The notes below the pieces were generated by a model. The model ran no database searches and was not told the origin of the DNA. It saw only the letters and a program-made list of their open reading frames with translations. Source: an uncultured Clostridia bacterium (GTDB lineage Bacteria; Bacillota; Clostridia; Oscillospirales; Oscillospiraceae). Taken from it: a stretch of 6,192 nucleotides of DNA. The stretch spans positions 1 to 6,192 of the forward strand of contig CAMEIK010000070.1 of the NCBI GenBank assembly GCA_945918315.1. The letters run 5' to 3'. Of this stretch, positions 1 through 5,650 are shown in pieces. Made by a program: the position numbers and the translations under genes. Each line of letters begins with the position of its first letter. The stretch's first letter is position 1.

Positions 1-64
1 CCCTATTGCTTATTATCATCCCGGGAGTGTACCATCCTTCCGCGTTCATCGTTTCCGTTATCCA

Positions 65-685
65 TTACACATGCAGCCAGGTGTGGAAAAGGGCTTCCAG
101 GGAGGGGCAGACGAGAAACAGCACCGTGGCGCTGGCGGCGGCAACGGCCTCCGCCTCCCGGGGGTAGGGGCCCTCCTCCCGGACATAGAACCCGAAATGC
201 CGGTTTAGACCATCTCCGGCCCAGTAGCCCAGGGAGGTGCCCAGGGCGGCCGCAATCAGGTCGTTGATATCCGTCAGCCGGAAGGTGAACAGCTGCGCCA
301 TTTCGATGATGGCGGACAGGATAAGCCCTGCCAGGACTGTCCGGCCCAGACGGCGGAACCGGGGCCAGAGGGTGGGCAGCAGGAAGCCCAGGGGGACAAA
401 AAGGAGTGTTTTCAGCGCCCGGTTCCGGAGACCGGAAAAAAGCCCGGCAAAGGGGACCAACGCGCATTCCGGGGCGAATACCCAGCACTTCCCCATCCCC
501 GGCATTCCCACGGCGGACCACACTGCCGCCAGATACAGGGAAAAGAGAATCAGCAGCCATCGTTTTTCCCGGCTCTTTGTCCGCAGCACCGGAAGAAACA
601 GCCCAAGCAGCATGGGGATTCCAACCACCCCGAAGGACAGCATATCGATTCCGAGAAGCGTGAGCCCGTCCAGCATATCCCGCAT
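65..685 (-). CDS. VanZ-like family membrane protein
   Basis: The 206-residue protein is very hydrophobic, with about six likely membrane helices (roughly residues 7-33, 42-60, 90-107, 114-135, 137-156 and 180-198). The VanZ-family core is visible: NRALKTLLFVPLGFLLP at 88-104, then a helix carrying S124, E128 and Q131 (IIEMAQLF), then the polar segment RLTDINDLIAAALG at 136-149. VanZ of enterococci gives low-level teicoplanin resistance, but most family members have no known role, and nothing here (no vanA/H/X or regulator genes) supports glycopeptide resistance. The start at 685 is chosen because AGAAGG (minus strand, 695-700) lies 9 bases upstream and an extended -10 element sits further up. 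It is transcribed divergently from the reductase gene. The fold family is confident; the function is unknown. Confidence 0.88.
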   Translation of the reverse strand: MRDMLDGLTLLGIDMLSFGVVGIPMLLGLFLPVLRTKSREKRWLLILFSLYLAAVWSAVGMPGMGKCWVFAPECALVPFAGLFSGLRNRALKTLLFVPLGFLLPTLWPRFRRLGRTVLAGLILSAIIEMAQLFTFRLTDINDLIAAALGTSLGYWAGDGLNRHFGFYVREEGPYPREAEAVAAASATVLFLVCPSLEALFHTWLHV

Positions 686-746
686 ATAATCGCGCCTTCT
701 TTCTGTGTACTGTACCTATTCTATCACGGGATACCGGAAGTGTGTT
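686..746 (-). promoter_or_regulatory. Probable extended -10 promoter and RBS of the VanZ-like gene
   Basis: Read on the minus strand, TGATAGAAT (718-726) is an extended -10 element: TG, one base, then TAGAAT, which matches TATAAT at five of six positions. With a 17-base spacer the -35 position falls on AACACA (741-746), a weak match, as is tolerated when an extended -10 is present. Transcription would start near 711, giving a leader of about 25 bases that holds the AGAAGG ribosome binding site at 695-700. This comes from motif reading only. Confidence 0.5.
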
Positions 747-795
747 TTAAGCCTTCCTTTGGAACGGATTAAGGTTTTCGGAAGAATTTCTTATG

Positions 796-818
796 CTTCT
801 GTTTTCCCGAAACAGAGG
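796..818. promoter_or_regulatory. Intergenic hairpin or inverted repeat between divergent promoters
   Basis: CTTCTGTTT (796-804) can pair with AAACAGAGG (810-818) across a five-base loop, giving nine pairs including one G-T wobble. No T-run follows on either strand, so it is not a standard intrinsic terminator. An adjacent short palindrome, AAGAA-T-TTCTT, lies at 782-792. Their position between the two divergent promoters fits an operator, but no regulator gene is in view and both could be chance in this locally AT-rich stretch. Confidence 0.3.
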
Positions 819-837
819 AACAAAAATCCCGGAAGCC

Positions 838-866
838 TTGAAAAACCGGTTGGATTGTGGTATTCT
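838..866 (+). promoter_or_regulatory. Probable sigma-A promoter with extended -10 upstream of the aldo/keto reductase gene
   Basis: TTGAAA (838-843; five of six to TTGACA) is separated by exactly 17 bases from TATTCT (861-866; four of six to TATAAT). TG at 858-859 provides the extended -10 dinucleotide at the correct spacing. The predicted start near 873 leaves a leader of roughly 48 bases before the ATG at 921. This supports that ATG and argues against the in-frame upstream ATG at 705. It may also drive the downstream sugar transferase, and perhaps more, because no terminator is visible in the following gaps. Confidence 0.62.
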
Positions 867-920
867 GTTAGTAAATGGGAGAATCTGCCCTTGGGGCAAA
901 ACACAGGGAGGATCGAAAGT

Positions 921-2027
921 ATGGTCACAAAGAAATTTCAGAATATCACTCTTTCCCGGCTGGGTATGGGCAATATGCGCCTGCCCATCCTTCCCGGCGG
1001 TAAGGACGGAGATATTGATTTTGAAAAGGCCGGGGCAATCCTGGACTATGCTATGGAAAACGGGATCAATTATTATGATTCCGCCTATGTTTACCACAGC
1101 GGCAAGTCCGAGGGTTTCGTGGGGCAGGCCCTGCGCAAGTACCCCCGGGACAGCTATTACATCACCACAAAGTACAATCTGCGGGCAAACCCCGACTACC
1201 GGGAGACCTTCGCCCAGCAGCTGGAGCGGTATGGGGTGGACCGGATCGATTTTTACCTCATTCATGCCCTGGGGGATGACAGTATCGACGACTATCTGAA
1301 TAACGGCTGCATTCCCTTTTTCCAGCAGATGAAGCGGGAGGGGAAGATTTCCTATTTCGGTTTTTCCTCCCATGCTTCCCCGGAGGTGCTTGCCCGGTTT
1401 GCCGACGCGAATGCGTGGGACTTTGCCCAGATCCAGCTGAACTACTTTGACTGGAACTACGGCACGGCAAAGCAGGAGTATGAAATTCTGGCACAGCGGA
1501 ATATCCCCGTGATGGTTATGGAATCCGTCCGGGGCGGCCGCCTGGCAAAGCTGACGGAGGAGGCGGAAGCGCTGCTGCGCCAGGCCCATCCCGATTGGAG
1601 TATCCCCTCCTGGGCCTTCCGGTGGCTGAAGCGACTGCCCATGGTGCAGGTGGCCCTCAGCGGCATGAGCACCCTGGAGCAGATTCAGGACAACGTGGCG
1701 ACCTTTGCCGATGACCGGGCCCTGACGGACGAGGAGGAGGCCCTGCTGTTCCGGGCCTGCGCCATGTTCCGGGACCAGGTGCGCATTCCCTGCACCGGCT
1801 GCCGGTACTGCTGTGATACCTGCCCCGCGGGCATCAACATCCCCGAGGTGCTGAAGGTGTACAATGCCTTCAAGCTGGAAGGAAGCTGGGCACTGCATGG
1901 CCTGCAAAAGGTGGAGGGCGGTATGCCCTGGGACTGCGTGGGCTGCGGCGCCTGCGAGGGGCACTGCCCCCAGAACATCCGGGTCCCCCAGTTGATGGAG
2001 GAAATGGCGAAGGCTGCCGGAAAATAA
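921..2027 (+). CDS. Aldo/keto reductase with C-terminal 4Fe-4S ferredoxin domain
   Basis: This 368-residue protein has an aldo/keto reductase barrel over about residues 1-275. The catalytic tetrad is recognisable: Asp53 and Tyr58 (YYDSAYVY), Lys84 (ITTKY) and His115 (FYLIHAL). After the barrel come two cysteine clusters, each of the C-x2-C-x2-C-x3-C-P form that binds [4Fe-4S] centres: C291/C294/C297/C301 (with an extra C298) and C339/C342/C345/C349. This matches the COG1453-type 'ferredoxin-tailed' reductases common in anaerobic Firmicutes, whose substrates are largely undefined; the iron-sulfur module suggests electron exchange with ferredoxin or a flavoprotein rather than NADPH alone (inference). 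It should be cytoplasmic and oxygen-sensitive. The start is set by GGGAGG (906-911) nine bases upstream and by the family-typical N-terminus. The frame is open back to an ATG at 705, but that extension lacks family resemblance and would begin upstream of the predicted promoter. Confidence 0.92.
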   Translation: MVTKKFQNITLSRLGMGNMRLPILPGGKDGDIDFEKAGAILDYAMENGINYYDSAYVYHSGKSEGFVGQALRKYPRDSYYITTKYNLRANPDYRETFAQQLERYGVDRIDFYLIHALGDDSIDDYLNNGCIPFFQQMKREGKISYFGFSSHASPEVLARFADANAWDFAQIQLNYFDWNYGTAKQEYEILAQRNIPVMVMESVRGGRLAKLTEEAEALLRQAHPDWSIPSWAFRWLKRLPMVQVALSGMSTLEQIQDNVATFADDRALTDEEEALLFRACAMFRDQVRIPCTGCRYCCDTCPAGINIPEVLKVYNAFKLEGSWALHGLQKVEGGMPWDCVGCGACEGHCPQNIRVPQLMEEMAKAAGK

Positions 2028-2030
2028 CCC

Positions 2031-2044
2031 TCCGGGCATCCGGA
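2031..2044 (+). other. Short GC hairpin in the gap after the reductase gene
   Basis: TCCGG (2031-2035) pairs with CCGGA (2040-2044) around the tetraloop GCAT, four bases after the reductase stop codon. It is followed by A-rich sequence, not a T-run, so it does not look like an intrinsic terminator on the plus strand. It could protect a 3' end or be incidental. The next gene begins only 25 bases further on. Confidence 0.25.
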
Positions 2045-2069
2045 AACAGAAAAAAGTGAATCGGGGATC

Positions 2070-3449
2070 ATGATGAATAAAGAACAGAAAAATGACCTGT
2101 ACCTCCTGCTTGTGAAGGTACTGCTTGTGGCAGTGGACACCGGGATTTTTTCCGCGGCATGGTATTTGTATTACAGCAGGCACCTTTTCAGCGGCAACTT
2201 TTATATCAAGGGGCATCTTTTTGTCATTGCCCTGTTTATCATCCTGTATGTGTCCCTGGCAAAGCTCTACGGCGGCTTTGACCTGACGGTGAGCAATGCC
2301 AGCGAGCTGAGCTACGGCCACGCGGTAGCGGCGGTGATCACATCCTTTTTTGCCTATCTGATTCTGTGGCCGCTTCAGCGGACACTTCCCAACCCCCTGC
2401 CGCTGCTGGGGGTAATGGGCGGAATGATTCTGGCGGCTGCCCTGTGGTCCGGTCCCGCGGTGCGGCTGACCAACCGGCTGCTGCCCCCCAAACGGACCGT
2501 GCTGATCTATGCCTATTCCGAAGCTCTGGAAAACGGGCAGATGATCGTGGCGAATATGCCCTGGCGGTTTCGGTTGGTCGGACAGTTGGCGGTGGACGGG
2601 GACCCCGCCCGTACGCTGGCAGAGCTCAAAAAGATGGATGCCGAGGCGGTAATGATCTGCGGCGTCAGCTCCAGCATCCGCAACGATATTGTGAAATTCT
2701 GTATCGCGGAAAGGATGGAGGCCTATGTTCGGCCAAATATCGGGGACTACCTGATCAAGGGTGCCAAGTCCATGCAGATGTCCAGCCTTCCCGTGATGCT
2801 GTGCCAGCAGTCCAGCCCCAGCGTATGGTATCTGGTGGTGAAGCGGGCCATGGACATTGTGCTGAGCCTGGCGGCACTGGTGGTTCTGTCTCCGCTGATG
2901 CTGGTTACCGCCGCGGCCATTAAGCTTACCGACGGGGGCCCGGTGTTTTACAAGCAGATCCGGCTGACCAGGAACCGGAAAGAGTTTTATGTTTATAAAT
3001 TCCGCAGTATGCGGGTGGACGCCGAAAAGGACGGGGTGGCAAGGCTTGCCAGCCAGGGAGATGACCGGATCACCCCTGTGGGAAAAATCATCCGCAGCCT
3101 GCGCATTGATGAGCTGCCCCAGCTTCTGTGCATTCTTCTGGGCACCATGACCATTGTGGGACCCCGGCCGGAGCGGCCGGAGATCGCGGCCCAGTATGAA
3201 AAGGAAATGCCGGAATTTGCCCTCCGGCTCCAGGCCAAGGCGGGCCTGACGGGCTACGCCCAGGTGTACGGGAAATACAATACGTCTCCCTACAATAAGC
3301 TGCAGATGGACCTGCAGTACATCGGCAGTATGGGTCTCGTGACGGATCTGAAAATTATTTTTGCCACCATCAAGGTGCTCTTTGTGCCGGAGTCCACCGA
3401 GGGCGTGGCCCAGGGACAGACCACGGCACGGAAAGAAAACCGGCAGTGA
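2070..3449 (+). CDS. Polyprenyl-phosphate sugar-phosphate transferase (polytopic, WbaP-like)
   Basis: The 459-residue protein should move a sugar-1-phosphate from a UDP-sugar to undecaprenyl phosphate at the inner face of the membrane, the first step in building an exopolysaccharide, capsule or glycan repeat unit. The N-terminal part has four likely membrane helices (about residues 11-31, 47-66, 84-101 and 111-131). A soluble segment follows (about 140-245), as in polytopic transferases. The catalytic bacterial sugar transferase domain runs from about 255 to 440: KRAMD (258-262), a hydrophobic re-entrant helix with its Ser-Pro kink (S274-P275), DGGPVFY (288-294), KFRSM (310-314), the catalytic Asp347-Glu348 dyad in RIDELPQL, GPRPERP (364-370) and AGLTGYAQVYG (391-401). 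The usual Pro of PGLTG is Ala391 here. ATG codons occur at 2070 and 2073; GGGGA (2063-2067) is only 2 bases from the first and 5 from the second, so 2073 may be the true start. Sugar specificity is not readable. No other polysaccharide genes are in view. Confidence 0.9.
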   Translation: MMNKEQKNDLYLLLVKVLLVAVDTGIFSAAWYLYYSRHLFSGNFYIKGHLFVIALFIILYVSLAKLYGGFDLTVSNASELSYGHAVAAVITSFFAYLILWPLQRTLPNPLPLLGVMGGMILAAALWSGPAVRLTNRLLPPKRTVLIYAYSEALENGQMIVANMPWRFRLVGQLAVDGDPARTLAELKKMDAEAVMICGVSSSIRNDIVKFCIAERMEAYVRPNIGDYLIKGAKSMQMSSLPVMLCQQSSPSVWYLVVKRAMDIVLSLAALVVLSPLMLVTAAAIKLTDGGPVFYKQIRLTRNRKEFYVYKFRSMRVDAEKDGVARLASQGDDRITPVGKIIRSLRIDELPQLLCILLGTMTIVGPRPERPEIAAQYEKEMPEFALRLQAKAGLTGYAQVYGKYNTSPYNKLQMDLQYIGSMGLVTDLKIIFATIKVLFVPESTEGVAQGQTTARKENRQ

Positions 3450-3466
3450 CAGCGCCCCGGCATGAT

Positions 3467-3491
3467 CCATCAGGCAACAAGGTTTTGATGG
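3467..3491 (+). promoter_or_regulatory. Inverted repeat just upstream of the xylulokinase RBS
   Basis: CCATCA (3467-3472) is complementary to TGATGG (3486-3491), extendable by two G-T wobble pairs to an eight-pair stem with a nine-base loop. It ends three bases before the GGGAGGA ribosome binding site (3494-3500) of the kinase gene. No T-run follows. It is the only structured element in the 57-base gap and could be an operator or an RNA structure affecting translation of the sugar cassette; it is too short to be sure. I see no convincing -35/-10 pair in this gap. Confidence 0.3.
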
Positions 3492-3506
3492 CAGGGAGGA
3501 TTCGGT

Positions 3507-4982
3507 ATGCTCTATATCGGCATTGACCTGGGCACCTCGGCAGTGAAGCTTCTGCTGATGGACGGGGCAGGGAAGATTCATAAGATCGTCTCCAGAGAGT
3601 ACCCGCTGGAATTCCCCAGGCCCGGCTGGAGCCAGCAGCGGCCGGAGGACTGGAAGGAAGCGGTGTTTTCCGGCATCCGGGAGCTGCTTTCCGGCTTTGA
3701 CGGCAGCCGGGTGGCGGGAATCGGCGCCGGGGGTCAGATGCACGGCCTGGTGGTGCTGGACGAACAGGACCGGGTAATCCGGCCGGCCATTCTGTGGAAC
3801 GATGGCCGTACGGCGGAGCAGGTGGCCTACTTAAACGAAGAAATCGGCATGAAGCGGCTGTCCCAAATGACCGCCAACATTGCCTTTGCCGGCTTTACCG
3901 CCCCCAAGCTGCTCTGGATGCGGGAGAAGGAGCCGGAGAACTTTGCCCGGATTCACAGAATCATGCTCCCCAAGGATTACATCAACTACATTCTGACCGG
4001 TGTTCACGCCACGGACTACTCCGATGCCTCCGGTATGCTGCTGCTGGATGTGGAAAAGAAACGCTGGTCGGCGGAAATGCTGGCGCTCTGCGGTGTCCGG
4101 GAAAACCAGATGCCCCGGCTCTATGAAAGCTATGAGACCGTGGGTACGGTAAAGCCGGAGATCGCGAAGGAGCTGGGAATCCCGGCTTCCTGCCGGGTCT
4201 GCGCCGGAGCGGGGGACAATGCCGCCGCTGCCGTAGGTACCGGCGTGGTGGGCCGGGGCGGCTGCAACATTTCTCTGGGCACCTCCGGCACGGTGTTCAT
4301 CTCCTCCGATACCTTCCGGGTGGATGAGAATAACGCCCTGCATGCCTTTGCCCATGCCGACGGGGGCTATCATCTCATGGGCTGCATGCTCTGCGCCGCC
4401 TCCTGCAACAAGTGGCTCATGGAGGACATTTTCCATACCGACCGGTACGGGGAAGAACAGGCTGCCATTGCCGAAGACAAGCTGGGGGAAAACCATGTGT
4501 TTTTCCTGCCCTATCTTATGGGGGAGCGGAGCCCAATCAACGACACCAATGCCCGGGGAACCTTCCTCGGCCTGACCATGGACACCTGCCGGGCGGACAT
4601 GACCCAGGCGGTGCTGGAGGGCGTGGCCTTTGCCATCCGGGACAGCTTTGAGGTGGTGAAGAAGCTGGGCATCGATGTGAAGGCCAGCAAGCTCTGCGGC
4701 GGCGGTGCCAAAAGCCCCCTTTGGAAGAAGATTCTGGCAAACGTTCTGAATATGGACCTGGAGCTGGTTGCCTCCGAGCAGGGGCCGGGCATGGGCGGCG
4801 CCATGCTTGCCATGGTTGCCTGCGGAGAATATACCACAGTGGCGGATGCCTGCGGAGCGCTGGTGCGTGTGGTGGACACCGTTCACCCGGACCCGGCCCT
4901 TGCCGCGAAGTATGAAAAGCAATACCGGAAATTCCGGAAAATCTATCCCGCCTGCAAGGCGCTCTTTGCCGAGCTGGCGTAA
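3507..4982 (+). CDS. xylB: Xylulokinase-type FGGY carbohydrate kinase
   Basis: This 491-residue protein is a full-length FGGY-family kinase and closely follows the XylB pattern; XylB phosphorylates D-xylulose to D-xylulose 5-phosphate with ATP, feeding the pentose phosphate pathway. Visible markers include the N-terminal phosphate-binding strand YIGIDLGTSAVK (3-14), GQMHG (76-80) that contacts the sugar, RPAILWNDGR (92-101), GFTAPKLLWM (129-138), LPKDY (154-158), the catalytic-base region GAGDNAAAAVG (234-244) with Asp237, SLGTSG (256-261), FLPYLMGERSP (333-343) and the C-terminal nucleotide-binding CGGGAKSPLW (397-406). GGGAGGA (3494-3500) lies 6 bases before the ATG. It starts a tight cluster with DUF4867 (12-base gap) and a FucI-like isomerase, so the natural ketose could be something other than D-xylulose, such as D-ribulose or L-fuculose. 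Kinase family is certain; substrate is likely but not proven. Confidence 0.93.
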   Translation: MLYIGIDLGTSAVKLLLMDGAGKIHKIVSREYPLEFPRPGWSQQRPEDWKEAVFSGIRELLSGFDGSRVAGIGAGGQMHGLVVLDEQDRVIRPAILWNDGRTAEQVAYLNEEIGMKRLSQMTANIAFAGFTAPKLLWMREKEPENFARIHRIMLPKDYINYILTGVHATDYSDASGMLLLDVEKKRWSAEMLALCGVRENQMPRLYESYETVGTVKPEIAKELGIPASCRVCAGAGDNAAAAVGTGVVGRGGCNISLGTSGTVFISSDTFRVDENNALHAFAHADGGYHLMGCMLCAASCNKWLMEDIFHTDRYGEEQAAIAEDKLGENHVFFLPYLMGERSPINDTNARGTFLGLTMDTCRADMTQAVLEGVAFAIRDSFEVVKKLGIDVKASKLCGGGAKSPLWKKILANVLNMDLELVASEQGPGMGGAMLAMVACGEYTTVADACGALVRVVDTVHPDPALAAKYEKQYRKFRKIYPACKALFAELA

Positions 4983-4994
4983 AAGGAGGAACCT

Positions 4995-5636
4995 ATGAAA
5001 ATCTATTCCGTATTTGACCCTGAATTCAAGCGTTACGGCCAGATCGTGGAGGGCCTGGAGGATGCCAGGGCGGAGATCCTGGAAGTTCTGGCCCATACTG
5101 CCCAGCCGGCGGAGGGCACGGCCTACACCCCCTCCCATCCGGACCTCCAGGAGCTGCCCGCGGCCACGGAGCTCAGTGAGCACTGCTTCGGCGGCATGGA
5201 GATTCAGCTGGGCTGCTGCAACGGCCACAACACCAGGCTCAACTGCCTGGAATACCACCGCAACAGTGAGTTCAACATGGGCAGCGAGGACTTTATCCTG
5301 CTGCTGGGCCGCCAGGAGGACATTGTGGACGGCTTCCTGGACACCTCCACGGTGAAGGCCTTCCGGGTCCCCGCCGGGGTCCTCATTGAGGTCTGGGCCA
5401 CGACGCTGCACTATGCCCCCTGCCACGCGGACCCTGAAAAAGGCTTCCATGTACTCATTGTGCTGCCCTGGCTGACCAACACCGAGCGTCCCGTGATGAA
5501 GAATGAAACCTGGGAGGACTCCATTATGACCGCCCGGAACAAGTGGCTGCTGGCCCATCCGGACTCCCCCGCGGCAAAGAAGGGCGCCAAGCCCGGCCTG
5601 ACCGGGGAGAACATTGACATTGCGGCGTATCTGTAA
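4995..5636 (+). CDS. DUF4867 family protein, probable cupin-like fold
   Basis: I recognise this 213-residue soluble protein as a DUF4867-type protein found in Firmicutes sugar clusters; its biochemical role is not established. It has no signal peptide or membrane helix. The middle shows a cupin-like two-motif pattern: CLEYHRNSEF (84-93) followed by EDFILLLG (98-105), then STVKAFRVPAGV (118-129) and WATTLHYAP (134-142). Glu86, His88, Glu92 and His139 are candidate metal or substrate ligands. The order of these blocks, plus FKRYGQIVEG (11-20) near the N-terminus, recalls ureidoglycolate lyase AllA (YGxVIE, ELERHP, a V/L-rich strand, TLRAF, NVWHHP); this comparison is from memory and is a fold-level inference. 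A strong AAGGAGG (4983-4989) sits 5 bases before the ATG and directly after the kinase stop, so it is translated from the kinase operon. A sugar isomerase, epimerase or accessory role in the cassette is plausible. Confidence 0.8.
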   Translation: MKIYSVFDPEFKRYGQIVEGLEDARAEILEVLAHTAQPAEGTAYTPSHPDLQELPAATELSEHCFGGMEIQLGCCNGHNTRLNCLEYHRNSEFNMGSEDFILLLGRQEDIVDGFLDTSTVKAFRVPAGVLIEVWATTLHYAPCHADPEKGFHVLIVLPWLTNTERPVMKNETWEDSIMTARNKWLLAHPDSPAAKKGAKPGLTGENIDIAAYL

Positions 5637-5644
5637 GGGGGGGA
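5637..5644 (+). promoter_or_regulatory. G-rich ribosome binding site that decides a GTG start
   Basis: Immediately after the DUF4867 stop codon there are seven consecutive G residues followed by A. Two adjacent GTG codons lie downstream, at 5648 and 5651. Spacing from the G-run is 3 bases to the first and 6 to the second, which favours 5651 as the start of the isomerase-like gene. The homopolymer is unusual for a ribosome binding site here; neighbouring genes use GGGAGG or AAGGAGG. Confidence 0.5.
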
Positions 5645-5650
5645 CCTGTG

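Noticed and set aside
65..685. Glycopeptide resistance determinant (vanZ)
   Set aside because: Only family-level resemblance is present, and there are no van operon partners. VanZ-like proteins are widespread without a resistance role.
237..689. A 150-codon plus-strand frame opposite the VanZ-like gene
   Set aside because: It is Arg/Ser/Pro-rich without a domain, whereas the opposite strand encodes a membrane protein with VanZ motifs, an RBS and a promoter.
705..920. A 72-codon in-frame N-terminal extension of the aldo/keto reductase from an ATG at 705
   Set aside because: It would place the start upstream of the predicted promoter (838-866), has no resemblance to the family, and the ATG at 921 has a well-spaced GGGAGG and the typical N-terminal sequence.
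2028..2069. Intrinsic terminator after the reductase gene
   Set aside because: The hairpin has only five pairs and is followed by A-rich sequence rather than a T-run.
3450..3506. Catabolite-responsive element (cre) or promoter for the sugar cassette
   Set aside because: No match to the cre consensus and no acceptable -35/-10 pair was found in the gap.
747..3743. A 998-codon open frame on the minus strand, antisense to the reductase, the sugar transferase and the start of the kinase
   Set aside because: Its codons are exact reverse complements of the sense codons. All three sense genes start in the same frame, and stops could arise only opposite TTA, CTA or TCA codons, which these GC-biased genes avoid. 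The translation is a His/Gly/Pro/Gln-rich mix without any domain, while the sense genes have full catalytic motifs.
3831..5558. A 575-codon minus-strand open frame antisense to the kinase and DUF4867 genes
   Set aside because: Same cause as the longer antisense frame; its stop lies opposite the TTA codon for Leu109 of the kinase. Composition is that of a shadow frame and no motif is recognisable.
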